A stretch of 64,000 nt of DNA from Auriscalpium vulgare (taxonomy: Eukaryota; Basidiomycota; Agaricomycetes; Russulales; Auriscalpiaceae), in assembly GCA_019915015.1 (NCBI GenBank), contig JAHBBC010000001.1:2542001-2606000 (forward strand). Reading direction: 5' to 3'. Below are positions 20,242 to 34,300 of the stretch, piece after piece (within the stretch, counting starts at the first letter, position 1; the number at the start of each line of letters is the position of its first letter). The position numbers and the translations under genes are program-made. The notes beneath the pieces were generated by a model, which worked only from the letters and a program-made list of their open reading frames with translations, searched no databases and was not told where the DNA came from.

Positions 20242-20453
20242 TGTAAGGTGGTGATGGGGTTGGTAGCTTAGTTCTCGCAACGTACACCAAACCCAGATGT
20301 GGATTCGAGAATGTACTAGGTTACAAGATAAAAGCTGAAGCGTCGTCTATACGTGCTGCTACGATATCCGCCGCCTTCAGCCACAACTATACAGTTCACC
20401 CGCGGAGAGTCCCACGCCCGCGTATGATCACGTGGACGTAGGCTCTCCTTACA
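20242..20453 (-). repeat. 5' LTR of the chromovirus
   Basis: 212 bp, a match to the left LTR. On the minus strand it would carry the element's promoter; GTATAG and TTTTATC are weak TATA-like candidates. Its outer end lies 139 nt before the RRP12 ATG, on the opposite strand. Confidence 0.95.
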
Positions 20454-20458
20454 CCAAG
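20454..20458. repeat. target-site duplication, right copy (CCAAG)
   Basis: Matches the five bases before the left LTR. Removing the element and one copy restores a promoter region of about 300 bp between the acyltransferase and RRP12 start codons. Confidence 0.93.
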
Positions 20459-20592
20459 CCACGTTCGTTCGCGCCCGGTCCGCAGAAGTAGCAAGCATTA
20501 CGTAAGCTCCTGTAAAATTCAGCACTCACCGCCGCAAAGTCTTGGATATCTGCGCCATCTCATGCTAGGCGGCCTCCAATTTCATCCTCGAC

Positions 20593-23500
20593 ATGTCCAA
20601 CGACCTTGAAAACGCGCTGGCCAAAATTCGACCACACACATCTTCTAATCTTTCCCACCAGAAGGCACCGGCAACCCTTCTTCATGCCCTCGAAGCTACT
20701 CTGGACGAGCAGAAGACCGAAAGGTCGCCTACAGCCTACTTTGCGGGGCTGCTGACTACTCTTGACGGGACAGTGCAAAAAGAACGAGCAAGTGGGATTG
20801 GGCTTGGGGACGGGGATATGCTACCGGCGGAACTGTACCTGCTCGCCTTGGTCGCGCCGTTCACCCCTCCACCAGTAATCCGCGGAAACCTGACCACCAT
20901 CCTTGCCCTCACATCCCCCTTGTTTCCGACACTCAACGAACACGCGCCTCCGCTGCGATCGCAATTAGGCTTGTATGGTCCTCTTTTAAAGGCTTTGGAT
21001 CGTACGCAGCTAGACATCCAGGGCGTCCGACAGTCGTTTGCCTCGATCTTACAGTTATGCCTCGATCCTAGACCCAAGGTTCGTAGAAAATCCGCAGACG
21101 TGGTCAAGGATGTCTTGTCCTACCCCCCAAGCCCTCTCCTGCAGCATCCATACGCAGACCGAGTCGCTGGGTGGGTCAAGTCAAATCTGGCAGAGGTTGC
21201 TTCCAATGTCCTTCCAAAAGTAAAGCACAACAAGGCTGACATGGAGAGTGCTGAACTCGCAATACACTTGCTCGCGTTTCTTCGTCCAGTTATTCTCAAG
21301 CTTCCACCCTCAGTGAGTTTGGACATGCCTGTCTCGGCGCTAATTGACACCCACATAGTCACTCTCCGCCCTCGTTCCCCTTCTGCTCTCCCTTCCGCGC
21401 CTGGGAAATCCTTTCCTATCGCAAAGTGCCTACTCCATTCTCTCTGACCTTCTCTCCACTCCACCCGTCGAGGGAGAAGTCGACGTTACTCCGGAAATAC
21501 CTCAAATTCTTAAAGCCGTCCTGTCGTCTCCGCCGCCCAAGACAGACGCTACGCTCGCGCCGGCATGGCTCTCTCTTCTGGGAAATGCTATGCTTGCCTA
21601 CAAGGATGCAGCTCCCGAAGCTCCGCTGCCGAGCTCGGAAAGGTGTGGAAGGCCGTATGGACTTTCCTCGAATCGTCCGATTCCGCTATCCGGAAAGCGT
21701 CGTCACAATCGCTCGAATTGCTCGCCCAGTCATTTACCCCGACATTTGTCTTGCCTGCTGTGGCAGAACACGGTCGGGCCGAAGCGAAATCTGCCCTGGG
21801 AAAGATCATTATTCAAACGGAGAAGGCCCTCGACGCACTGGCGTTCGCGCGCGCTATGCCCGAGCTTCTCAGTACACTGTCCGCTCTGGTCGCAAATTTG
21901 CGGCATCGGGCATCGCCTGCTGCGCCTACTGCCGCAGAGGTCCTCCTGCTGCCGTTGATGGTGAAAGATCGCCGCGTTACGAATAGAAAAAGACTTTGAA
22001 CACAAAGAATCGGCAGACGCAGTGCTGGGTACTGCTATGACGACTATGGGCCCTGCTGTTTTGCTCGAAGCTCTGCCGCTAAATCTTGAGCCAAGCGACC
22101 GTGAGGTCTTAGCTGCTACTGCCTTTGACTGAACTCACCTTTGATCTGGAATATAGGAAAGCGGGATTGGACCCGCGTGCCTTCCTCCTACCCATGCTAG
22201 CTCAGCCACACCCATCTCCACTAGGGCACTTCCTTTCATACTTCGTTCCGCTGTCAGAGCGGATGTTCAATCTTCAAGAGAAAGCTGGCGAAGAAGGACG
22301 GGCGTCGGAGAGCAAGGTTTGGGCCGTTCTGATCGCACAGATATGGGCGGGATTGCCTGGCTACTGTTGGAGCTGCGCAGATCTGCAGGTGGTCAGTGCT
22401 CCATTAGTCTGGGAACATTCTTGAGAAATCAAGCTGACCTGAATTACTCCCGTTAGTCGTTCACGCCGGCATTCTCCCAGCTGCTCTCGCAAATCTTATA
22501 CAATCAACCCGAGCTCCGTCCCCCGGTGCTGCGAGCGCTCAAGATCCTGGTGGATTCCAATACGGCGCTGGCTTCTGGTGACAAACTCTGATCGCTAAGC
22601 TGCCTGCGACATGTCGTCTGGACGGCATATCTGCCGACGCAGCTTCTCAGAATCTTGCCTTCCTGCAGGCGCAAGCCGAGAGCTGGCTCGCCGTACTGTT
22701 CAATGTATTTGGTAGCGTCAGTCGCGACGCCCGCGGTATGGTGGGCGACGTAATAAGCGCATGGGCGGGTGTCGCCGGCGAACAGGTCAGCTGAACGCAT
22801 CATATACTGATTGCATTGCTGACTGCTCGCATTCAGGCTATTTCACAGGCGTACCGCAAGATCGTCGACATTTTTAAGCAGAATCTGGTGCGGCCGCAGC
22901 AGACGCGTGGCCCGGCCGAGGGTGGCAGCGTCGTCGCGATGACGCAAGATATCCTATTGCTAGTGCTTCCGTACCTGGTGTCGACAGACGCTGCTGCGCT
23001 CTTCGAGCTGTCCATGTCGCAAGAGGTCCTCACGAATCACGATAATGGGGTGCAGAAGCGAGGATACAAGACCCTTTGCAGACTCGTGGAGAGCGGCAAA
23101 TTGGGCGTCGCCTTTGATATTGAAGGCGTAATCAAGCGTCTGGACGCGGCTACCGAGGGTATTGCTTCGGCTGCGAAGAAGGTTGGCTTTTTCCCTTGCA
23201 AATTACCGAGTCCTGACGTTGGTGCCCAGGACCGACTTTACCTCTACGCGAAACTTCTGCCCCTGATCCCGTCACATGCGCTGCACATCATCCCGTCGCT
23301 ACTCCCGGAGGCCGTACTCGGCACGAAAGAGCCCTCGGAGAAGGCTCGCAGTGCTGCCTTCGAACTCATCGTTGCGATGGGGCACAAGATGAGCGAAGGC
23401 GGTGTGGTGAAGCGCGATCTTATGGATGGCATGGACGAGGATGAGGAGATGGCAGGAGAAGGTACTCTCGTGCCCACATCAGTCTTGCGGCTGCAGCTGA

Positions 23501-24892
23501 CGACTAGCCGTCAGCCAAGGCCAGCATAGAGGAGTATATGACGATGGTTGCCGCTGGTCTCGCTGGTGCAACGCCGCATATGATCAGCGCGACCATCACT
23601 GCCATTTCTCGGCTCGTATACGAGTTCAGAGGTACGTCTCGCCACTTCGCGTCTGCCTTTGCAACGCTGAGGAACACCGCACAGATTCCATCTCTCTCGA
23701 TATGCACACAGATATTTTCTCTACAATCTTGGTATTCCTCAAGTCGGCCAACCGTGAGATCGTCAAGTCGGCTCTCGGCTTCGTTAAACTCGCCGTGACC
23801 ACACTTTCCGAGGACCTCGTCCGGCCCCAACTTTCAGAGCTCGTGCCGGCGCTCCTTGGCTGGTCGCATGATCATAAGAACCATTTCAAGGTGAAGGTGC
23901 GACACATCTTTGAGCGTATGGTTCGGCGCTTTGGGTTCCAGGACGTATACGCGTGCGCTGGCGACGAGGAGGCGAAGAAGGTGCTCGTGAACATCAAAAA
24001 GCGGAAGGATCGGGCTAAGAAGAAGAGAGCTCGTGCGGCTGACGAGGATGACGACGAGGTCAGTGTGTATATGCGTAAAGCTGATGCGCGAATGCCTGAC
24101 GCACGATGCAGGCACCGGCACCGAAGAAAGCAGTCGCTGGCGACGCCTTTGAGGATGTCCTGTACGGAAGTGAGAGCGAGCTGGCTGACAGTGACGACGA
24201 GGAAGACGAAAGCCGAACCGCGAAGGCAGGCGCCGTCAAGCACAAGGGAGGCGAGTTTTCTGCTCGCTTGCGTATGGACGACGACCAGCCGATGGATCTG
24301 CTGTCTGGTGCTGCTTCCCGTATGACTGGTGCGCGCCTCCAACTCCCCGCATTTCATCTTTGCTGAGAACCCGTCAGACGCCCAAAACTCCCGTCGCCGC
24401 AAGCCTGGCCAGGACGCGAGCCGCTTCAAGACGGACGACGAAACCGGGAAAATGATCATCGACGACGGCTCCGACTCAGATGCGGCCCCAGCGGGAGACG
24501 CAGAGGCTGGCGCCGCGTATCGCGAGGCGATAACGTCCGTGGACGGCTTCACGCGCGGGCGCGACGGGCGCGTCAAGTTCAACAAGGACACGAAGAAGCG
24601 GAGGCGCGATAATGCTGCGGATGACGCAGACGCAGACGTAGAAATGGCGGACGCGGATGGCGGTACTCAACGGAAGCGGCGCGGCAACATGAAGCTGGGT
24701 CGCGATTTCAAAGCCAAGGTAAATGAATGCACCGCGGTTCTGCAAGCTTTAGTGCTGAATGCGACAACGTTGCAGAAAGCCGGTGGCGATATCAAAAAGG
24801 GTGGGGTCGACCCGTTTGCGTACGTCCCGCTTGGACAGGCAGCGAAGAAGGGCAACAAGCGGGATCGTATCGGTGTAGCAGGCAAGAGATAG
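20593..24892 (+). CDS. RRP12-like ribosome biogenesis factor (NUC173/HEAT), with apparent frameshifts
   Basis: A nucleolar HEAT-repeat protein needed for export of pre-ribosomal subunits. It starts MSNDLENALAKIRPHTSSNL and continues through blocks typical of RRP12: FASILQLCLDPRPKVRRK, GPAVLLEALPLNLEPSDR, LDPRAFLLPMLAQPHPSPLG, FKVKVRHIFERMVRRFG and ending in a basic nuclear tail (KKGNKRDRIGVAGKR). About eight introns are visible. To keep the conserved protein in frame, four single-base corrections are needed: one A too many at 21406-21408, one base missing near 21623, one A too many at 21964-21966, one A missing at 22583-22585. Each lies in a short run of one base. Either these are assembly errors, or this copy is damaged. 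The chromovirus LTR ends 139 nt upstream of the ATG and may affect its expression. Confidence 0.85.
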
Positions 24893-25093
24893 TGCCACAT
24901 AGTAGACGATGGCGTTGCGCTGCATTCTTGTTTGATCGATGAGCTATCGCTTTTCATGCATATTCTGGATCCAATCCTGACTGTAATAACGTCTACAACG
25001 AAATCCATCCATGATCTGAGATTCAAGCGTACAACATCGTCTATTTACACTGACCTTTTTCTTTCTTTCCATCTGTCTGAGCGACACTCACAT

Positions 25094-26136
25094 TCACCCG
25101 TACAGCGATCCATCTCCCGGCGTTCCAAACAGCCCCTTCCAGCTTGCCGGCTCACGCCAGTCCAGCCGCCCAAAGCCCTCCTCGTCCACCACCACCTCCG
25201 GCCCGCGAATGCCGAGGACGGCGAGCACGATGCCCGCGAGCCAGCGTGCGTCGGGGGTGTTGTCGCCCTCAAGCACGAAGTTAAGCACAGACGCCGTGGG
25301 CACGGGGAACATATCGGCTTGGGCGGAGAGCGTCGAAAGGACGCGGCGCGTGAGGCCACCGCCGGGGATGAACGGGATGGACGACTCGTGCGATACCGGC
25401 GTGGGGTGTTGGGAGACGGGGGATGTGTACTCAGGGATACGGACGGGGATAGAGGCAAGGGGTGCATTGGCCCATGGCGCTGTGTTGGGTGGGTGGATGT
25501 GGAATGTCGGCGTCCTGCGGCAAAGGTGAGCTGCCTGCACAGGAGTGGACGGTGAGTACGCACCCCATTTGAGAGTCGGTCCGGTCGGAAAGGTCGACAC
25601 CCGATAGGAAGAGCACAGCAGAGAAATCGGCTGCCTTGATGAATTCAAGAAGGGCGTCAATGAACTCCTGCTTGCGGGACTGGATACCAATTCACGGTCA
25701 GCGCGTTGCGAGTCCTGACAGCGCATTTGGCACACCTTCAACACAGGAGAGCGTTGCTGGATGCACACGATCCCTACGTCCTCCTTCCCAAAGACTATGG
25801 AGGACAAAAGGCATAAGAGCTCAGGTCACACATACGAAACGCGGCAGCACGTACGTTCGAGGGGTGTGGTCAAGCCCGACAGCCCATCGTCTCGTCCACC
25901 GACGACGGGGACTAGATCGCGCGAATCAAAAGACCCGATCAGGTGCAGAGAGAGGTTGACAACGAGCAGATCCACGGCGAGCTGGGCAACGTTCGCGGTC
26001 GATACTATGGGCTACCTTGTGCCGTGCGCGTTAGCAAGACGTGCACGTCGTGGTACTGGAGAACGACACGCACGACGATCAACGTCTTCCCCGAGAAAGT
26101 GCCAAAGCTTGCATCCAACGGACGGTAGAAACCCAT
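25094..26136 (-). CDS. proteasome assembly chaperone 2 (PAC2/PSMG2, yeast Add66)
   Basis: Partner of PAC1 in building the 20S proteasome alpha ring. The gene starts MGFYRPLDASFGTFSGKTLIV at 26136 and goes on PIVSTANVAQLAVDLLV, SRDLVPVVGG, LFGKEDVGIVCIQQRSP, KQEFIDALLEFIKAADF and FLSGVDLSDRTDSQMG in small exons. The last exon carries the family's conserved end: FIPGGGLTRRVL, VLNFVLEGDNTPDA, and WREPASWKGLFGTP before the stop at 25094. The human protein shows the same GGG, EGDN-PDA and WK-LFG pattern. Four introns of about 55-65 nt keep frame. It converges on RRP12, 201 nt apart, and is followed on its upstream side by the UGPase gene in the same direction. Confidence 0.88.
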
Positions 26137-26455
26137 TGCGCACTGCTTGGACAGACAACGCAAGAGTCGCAGGCGCCGAGCGGCGAGCAACGCGTCACTG
26201 GCATGCACGTGCCACAGCTTCAAAACTCGCTTCATTTATTCCAGCGTACTTCTACACAACCCCATGACGAACTTAAGTGTAGCGAAGACGTAGAGGTAGT
26301 CTGTAAAGGTTCATGCGACTGTTCGTGATGTGCGATTATCGCGAACGAAGGTATAGCGGGCGGTCCAAGGGAAGGGTATCAAGTCTAAGCGATTGCGATA
26401 GGTGCGAGGAACGTCCTTCTTCAGCCACACCACAATGAAAAGCTGCAGCAAGCGA
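26137..26455. other. 319-nt spacer between PAC2 and UGPase
   Basis: Holds the PAC2 promoter and the UGPase 3' end, both on the minus strand. I see no further gene and no clear TATA box. Confidence 0.5.
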
Positions 26456-28568
<2,113 letters not shown>

Positions 28569-28923
28569 GGCGGGAAGAGGCAAGAGGCCGCAAGGGCAGA
28601 AGCGGGCAGAAGGCGGTTGGGATTGACCGCAATTCGAATTTATATAAGTAGAGCTTTGCACGTGGACCCGCCGCTTTCGCACGAAGCGCTCGATGATTTG
28701 TTCTCGATCCTCGCCTGGGCCAGTTCAAACGTCCAATTTCGCGCGGCACAGCGCATGCCCTGCTTTACATACATTGCAATTCGTCATAAACACCGCAGGG
28801 CCGTCATCTTGACAGATCTTATCCACACCCTCGTACCGATCACTCGCCGCAACGTATGTCAAGGTACCCGCTTGCCCCACCGCTCACACCAGAACCATCG
28901 ACGCACAGGGACGTCGCTGCCCG
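28569..28923. other. 355-nt divergent promoter between UGPase and the coiled-coil gene
   Basis: The start codons of UGPase (minus) and the small coiled-coil gene (plus) face away from each other across this stretch. It holds a TATA box facing UGPase and no gene. Confidence 0.6.
28639..28648 (-). promoter_or_regulatory. TATA box of the UGPase gene
   Basis: The minus strand reads TTATATAAAT about 75 nt before the UGPase ATG, a normal distance for a fungal core promoter. Confidence 0.6.
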
Positions 28924-29572
28924 ATGACCGACGAACGCGTAAGGGCGCTCAAGGAGCAGCTCGAACTAGTACGCAGAGAGCGCGACGCAGAACGAGCGAG
29001 CAGGGAGGAGGCTCTCGTCGAAATCCGCAAAGCAAGCGAGAAAGCTGCGCAAGAGAGGCACGAAGAGATGATGGCGCAGATGAGGCCCTCAGCAGCGCAC
29101 TGCGAGACCAAAAACACGAGCACGCCGAACACTCCGAAAAAGTCAAACGTGCGCTCGATGAAGAGGCGACACGTAGACAGGACAAGGATGCCAGACTCTC
29201 TGAAATTGAAGAAGGCTTGACAAGCGTGCGAGACGGCCTGAAAACGGAGATCAGCAAAAAGCAGGAGCGGGGCGGTGACAAGACCGGTAGGCGTCCATGC
29301 GGTTGCTGTCCGAGACTTCAATGTTCAACTATGCCAGTCCCAGGCATAGACACGATCTTGGAAGAGATACGGAAAAGCGGCGCCGAAAAGACGGAGATGT
29401 TGCTGTCGCTGTCAGACCGTAAGTGTTCATGGTTTCTCTTACCCGCTTACAGCCGCCAAACACGAGCACAGAAATCCAAGCGGATTCAAGAAGACGACAC
29501 GAAGAGTTGCGGAGCATCCTGCTGGCAAATGCATCGGCCAGAGAGAGCATGGCGTTTAGCGACGACATCTGA
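28924..29572 (+). CDS. small coiled-coil protein of unknown function, one apparent frameshift
   Basis: Begins MTDERVRALKEQLELVRRER and is almost wholly charged heptad-like helix (Glu, Arg, Ala, Gln). After EEMMAQM the frame must shift by one base, near 29080-29083 (one G missing), to continue ALSSALRDQKHEHAEHSEK and EEATRRQDKDARLSEIEEG. Two introns follow (from about 29288 and 29419), then PGIDTILEEIRKSG and IQADSRRRHEELRSILLANA before a stop at 29570-29572. The pattern of Arg/Glu coiled coil, then a LLxSLSD block, resembles uncharacterised coiled-coil proteins common in Agaricomycetes, but this copy ends early. No function can be given. The frameshift and short end suggest a decaying gene or a sequence error. 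Confidence 0.5.
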
Positions 29573-29661
29573 GCCCGAGCGAAGGTGGCGGCGTGGTGGC
29601 GAGGAGCGGGGGATCGTACAGTGGACGTTGAGCGCCGGCTGAGTTGCAGCAACAGAGTAGG

Positions 29662-29688
29662 AGGATAGGATAGGATAGGATAGGATAG
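29662..29688. repeat. pentanucleotide microsatellite (AGGAT)5
   Basis: Five and a half tandem AGGAT units, about 75 nt upstream of the SDR TATA box. A likely polymorphic marker. Confidence 0.95.
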
Positions 29689-29751
29689 CAACCCGCCAGG
29701 GGGGGAGGAGATGATAATATCACGCGCCTTTTGCAGTCCCGGTTGCCGGAG

Positions 29752-29760
29752 AATATAAGG
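29752..29760 (+). promoter_or_regulatory. TATA-like box of the SDR gene
   Basis: GAATATAAG lies about 55 nt before the ATG at 29809. Confidence 0.5.
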
Positions 29761-29808
29761 GCCCCGCACGCACGTTCCGAGTCCTAAACATCACCGAGAC
29801 ACTACACC

Positions 29809-31347
29809 ATGGCTCCTCCCAAGCAACCTACACTCAAGCTCGGCTCGCCCGAAGAACACCACAGGCGCACCGTGGCGCGCATCGCAAAGATACAGTCCCA
29901 CCTCGAGCAGGCGCCGCGCGGAACGAAGCTGAAGGGCAAGGTCTGTGTCATAACTGGAGTTGGCTCGTTGAAGGGCATAGGGTGCGAGATTCGCAGTCGT
30001 CGCGTCGAAGATGATTGTGGTTGTTGACCAAGTGACGCGGGCTACTTACAGGCGAGCGGCCGCGCTGCTCTTCGCAAATGAAGGTATGGAAGTCGACGTT
30101 GACCGCACTCTCACCGGCACCTAATTTGGTTCTGCCCATAAGGTGCCCATCACCTGTATTTGCTTGACTTCTCGGATGCGAATCTCCCAAATTTGAAGGA
30201 CACGATTGCGCAGAGGTACCCTGATGTTAAGGTAAACCTGTCGCTGCATCAGGGCCACGCGCCTATTCTCACCGTTTGTGCTCTACACACTTCTACACAG
30301 ACAACTGTCATCCAAGCCGATGCAGCCGACGAGGCCTCCATTTCCAGTGTCTGCGAACAGGCTCTCAAAGAAAATGGCCGCTCGATGTATTTTTCGCAAA
30401 CGTATGTCCCAGACATTGCATCCAATGCTGTCACCACAAACTAACACCACACAGGCGGGCATCGCGAGTGGCGGAACCTTACACGAAACATCCTCTGACA
30501 TGGTCTCCGAAATCTTGAGAGTCAACGTCCTCTCGTACGTCATGACCGGCTTTCCCAGGTGCTTATGGCTCATCGACATCTCACACGCTAGATGTTTTCT
30601 GGCCGTCAAATACGCATCTGCGGCCATGAAGCAAACTAACGAGTCGAGGGGGAAGGATTCTAGCAGTGGGAGCATCGTCCTCACCGCCTCAAGTACGCAC
30701 AGTGATTAGCTCTCCGGGTACTTGCACATCGCTGAGCGCGTTGACCAGTCGCTGGCGTGAGCTCGGGCGCGGGTTCTGTGGAATGTAAGTTGTTTGTGTG
30801 GACCTGCATGTCCTCGCTGACTTGTTAGGGGACAGACAGTGCAAGTAAAGCCGCGTGAGTCTGGCCACTCGTTCCCAGTCCCGACTGCCGGATTGACGCG
30901 TGATGCTCTTTCTCCAGTGTGAACTCCATCGCGAAGACAAGCGCATGGCAGCTCCAGCGGACAGACATCCGCGTCAACTCCATCTCTCCCGGCCTGATTG
31001 AAACAGGCATGACGACGGGAACCTTCGAGTACGCGCGCCAGCGCGGCAACGAAGCAAAGATCGGACAGCTGAACCCAATGGGTAGGTACGGCGTTGCGGA
31101 AGGTAAGCAGCTGGCGTTCTGCCCGCAGGTTCACGGCGCTCACGATGCACTCTCGCAGAGATCGCACAGGCAGCGCTGTTCTTGGCCTCAGGTACGCCGC
31201 GCTTGAGACCCTGGAGTTGTGCAAACAGTCCTGACACATGCAATTTGACATTTGACAGATGATGCGAGTTATGTCAATGGGCAGAACCTTGTGGTCGATG
31301 GTGGGCTCACAGCATCCGTGCCGGTGGTGCCTGGCAAGTTCCTATAG
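29809..31347 (+). CDS. short-chain dehydrogenase/reductase (SDR), one apparent frameshift
   Basis: An NAD(P)-dependent oxidoreductase with a Rossmann fold; substrate unknown. It starts MAPPKQPTLKLGSPEEHHRR, a 45-residue extension, then GKVCVITGVGSLKGIG (the cofactor-binding TGxxxGIG), AADAADEASI, FFANAGIASGG (NAG motif), SGSIVLTASVAGVSSGAGSV, YSASKAAVNS (catalytic Tyr and Lys), INSISPGLIETGM and the C-terminal DASYVNGQNLVVDGG. Eight or so small introns. To join KENGR with LDVFFANAG a single base, probably a C, is missing near 30379-30382. The catalytic Ser lies in TAS-V, Tyr in YSASK. All other parts are conserved, so the indel may be an assembly error. Confidence 0.85.
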
Positions 31348-34300
31348 CTCGGTCGCTGGGTAGTCTGATGCGGGCCCGGTGTTGTACGTGTAAGAACCGT
31401 AGCCCTGGACGTACTGCACCATGGCACTCCGCGTCGAATCTCAAGTGAGACGTAATTTGCATGGCATTCGCTTTTGCCTTGTAATGGACACGGTTCTGAA
31501 TGACGGACCACATCGCGCGCAGAGGGCGGACCTACAGGTAAATACATGGACCCATAGGATCTGATCTATATGTGATTGCGGGCATCTCCATGCGCTTGAA
31601 AGCCCGCGGCACACGGTTATGGATGTTAAACTCCGCTAATAGGGCGCTCTGCCCCGCATCATTTGGCGACCGACTGCAAAGGGACGCTCACAGGCGGATG
31701 GTGGCAAATGCGGCGACGATGCTCAGTACGCAGGCGACGACGGGCTGTCATCTGTTCTGACCGTGACTATGTGTCTGCCCGCGGCATAAGAGCTTACTGG
31801 CCGCTGCTGCCATCAGACGTTGATGCGGTGTCTTATCGTGCGCCGTATCCGCATTGATGCTGCGAGGAGCCTCGTTGAAAGAAGGACGAGGGAGGCGTTG
31901 ATAGCACGGACTTTTTGCCTACCAATTCGCAGTGTCAGAAATTTTGAACGCTGGCCGGTGGCATGGGGCGCACCTGGGACGACTGCCGACTCCCTCAGGC
32001 TGTCCCTGCCCCTCCCTGCCCTGCCCTGCCCTCCGTATGACCCCCTGGTAGTCGTAAGCTGCGTCCTGATCCTGATCGACACGAGGCGATCGCGAGACGT
32101 TCACCAGCTTGGTTGTCTTGAAACAGGGTGTGTTGTTCCTCACTGCAGATTCTGTTGCGTCTTTCCAGTTGCTATTTTCTTTCGTCTCATTGAAAGGGCA
32201 TGAGCTCTGCCGGAATGGTGGTTGGCATCGTAAACAGCAAGCTAGGATTTGCGTCCGTGATCTGGGGCGAGTTGGGTAGGAACGGTGTCTCGAACTGAAG
32301 AGGCAGATGGAGAGAGGGCAAGGCGCGCATGGTCGTGATGGAAGGACGCTGGAGAACCATACAGTCTATACGCCACTACGGAAGCCGGGAACAAACCTTG
32401 ACATACGAGAGGCCGCACGGTGGGCGCACCTCCGTTATAGCAACTCTGCAAGTTCGTCCGCCTCATGTCCTCCTGCCAGCGTATCTTTCTGCCTCCACCG
32501 CTCCCAGGTGCCTGCAAAGGTCTGTCACTGGGGAATCTTCACGCAGACTGCAGCAGAGGCTCACCTGACATCGGCAGTTGGACACCTGACTAAAAGTCGC
32601 AGAGCGTTCCGACTTCGCCTGCCAACGATCGCTAACGCACCCGCAAGTTATTGTTCGTCTTGGCGTTGCCGGCACATACGCTCTGACCTAACTTCACTGT
32701 CAGTAATCGTCTGCGTGGACTTCGTCGACTGTCATCGCGTCGTGTCTGCTCGCTGTCCGGAATGGCCTACCCCCACTTCCTTCGGAAGCCGTGGGTCCCG
32801 ACGTGCTCCCCGCATCCAAAAACTCCGGAATCAAGGCAAATGGTCGCTCCAAGGTGCCGTCTTGAGGTGAGCAACCTGCCTCCGTTATACCAGAGGGCAA
32901 CAGCACACGCTATACTCGCATCTGGTGTCTCTTCCATTCCCATGGTATGCACTCCAATTGCTGCCCTCGATGCGTCGAGAGCAAGTATGAGGAGCGCACT
33001 ACCATGAGACGAGAGACACCAGACTGGACTTTCTGCGTGGCTGTCTCCCATCAGCAAACAGGACGAGTTGCCACACCGACACGACTACCGTGTGGCCCAG
33101 TCGACGCCGTGGTGTGATCACCCCCATCCACCGGACTGGCCGACGGTGTGTCCCAGGAGGCTCGGGACAAGGACATATCTGGACAAGAGTATAAGTTCCA
33201 TACCGCGATAAATTTCCTTCGACGTTGGGTTTGCGTACTTGCTGTTGGCGGGGTCCTCGCAGTAATAGACCTTGCGATGGTTGCACGACTGGAGGCGACC
33301 CTGGGCGAGCGACACAAGGATGGATTTTAGCGACGGGGAGGTTGAATAGTGGGGAAGCTGACCGCTGAGGCTGAAAAAATACAGGGTCCATCTTATAGCC
33401 TCCTGGATGATGGAGTCGGACTCTGGCCGGCGAATTTGATACAGGCAAGTCCGGCACGAGGCTTTATCGATTTCGCAGATGCGCAGCGCATCAGGGACGT
33501 ACCGTGCAGCATTGTCTCCTCCTTTGAGGGCCGGGGGAACGTTCCGCGGAGGACCATCGTGAATATCGCGATCAACCGCTGCTTTGTCTTGCATAGGAAA
33601 CGGCCTGCACCTTTCACAAGCACACACGCCTGGGGCGAGAGTTGCTTCGGTGTGTTCCGCCGCCATGCGGCTTGGTGCAGAGCGGCTGACTTGGAAATGG
33701 GGGCCATGCGTCAACTAGGGCCCTGAATTCTCAAATCGCATCAAGATGGATTTTCCAATACCTCCTCCTGTCTCAGCCGCCCGCTAGGAGCCTAGGACTC
33801 ACTCGAATGGATATTGACGACGGTTTCGTGCTCCATTGGCCGATCGCGGTGAAGCCGTTTGTCTACGGTCGTTTCTTCACCTTTGACACGTCCTTCCTGC
33901 CACCGTCCACGACCTCAGAACTCCGACCTTCGCGCGGCTGCCTCGCGCATGTCGCTTTCATTTGTTACTTGCTCCATTCTCTCAACTCCAACGAGGTGGC
34001 CTGCCGTGGCCGTGACGATCGCTTGCACGCGAGCTTCTTCAAGCATCCAGCGCGAACTCAAGCAATTGGGGATAGGTTGAGACGTTGGTGTGGAAGTACA
34101 GCCGGTCTATCCGCTACCGGGGTCAGCGGCTCAGGTGAGTACTCACGGCGCTTGCTAGTGTAAAGTAGGACGGAGGAGCAATCACAAAGACAGTTTTCCA
34201 CTCCTGCCGCCGGTGCTGTGGCCCATCCCTTGTCTATCCCCCATGTGATGAATTGGCGGCGGATCATTAACCAGCTTTCACAACTGCTGCACGATGGGTT

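Larger units (their letters stand above)
10723..20453 (-). mobile_element. complete chromovirus (Ty3/Gypsy LTR retrotransposon) with three ORFs
   Basis: A 9,731 bp element bounded by two 212 bp LTRs that begin TGTAAG and end CTTACA and look identical by eye, flanked by a 5-bp CCAAG duplication. Read on the minus strand the order is 5' LTR (20242-20453), gag plus protease (20164-16415), RT-RNaseH-integrase-chromodomain (16414-12926), a third ORF (12783-10999), a polypurine tract and the 3' LTR (10723-10934). The integrase C-terminal chromodomain makes it a chromovirus. Matching LTRs and long open frames of 1250, 1163 and 595 codons say that it integrated very recently and may be active. The extra ORF makes it longer than the usual 5-7 kb chromovirus. 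It lies in the shared upstream region of the acyltransferase and RRP12 genes. Confidence 0.96.

Noticed and set aside
20242..20290. Gag starting inside the 5' LTR
   Set aside because: The open frame does reach into the LTR, but the first codon there is TTG; the first ATG is at 20164.
10723..20453. An endogenous retrovirus with an envelope gene
   Set aside because: The third ORF lacks signal peptide, membrane anchor and glycosylation-type features. The element fits a fungal chromovirus with an accessory protein.
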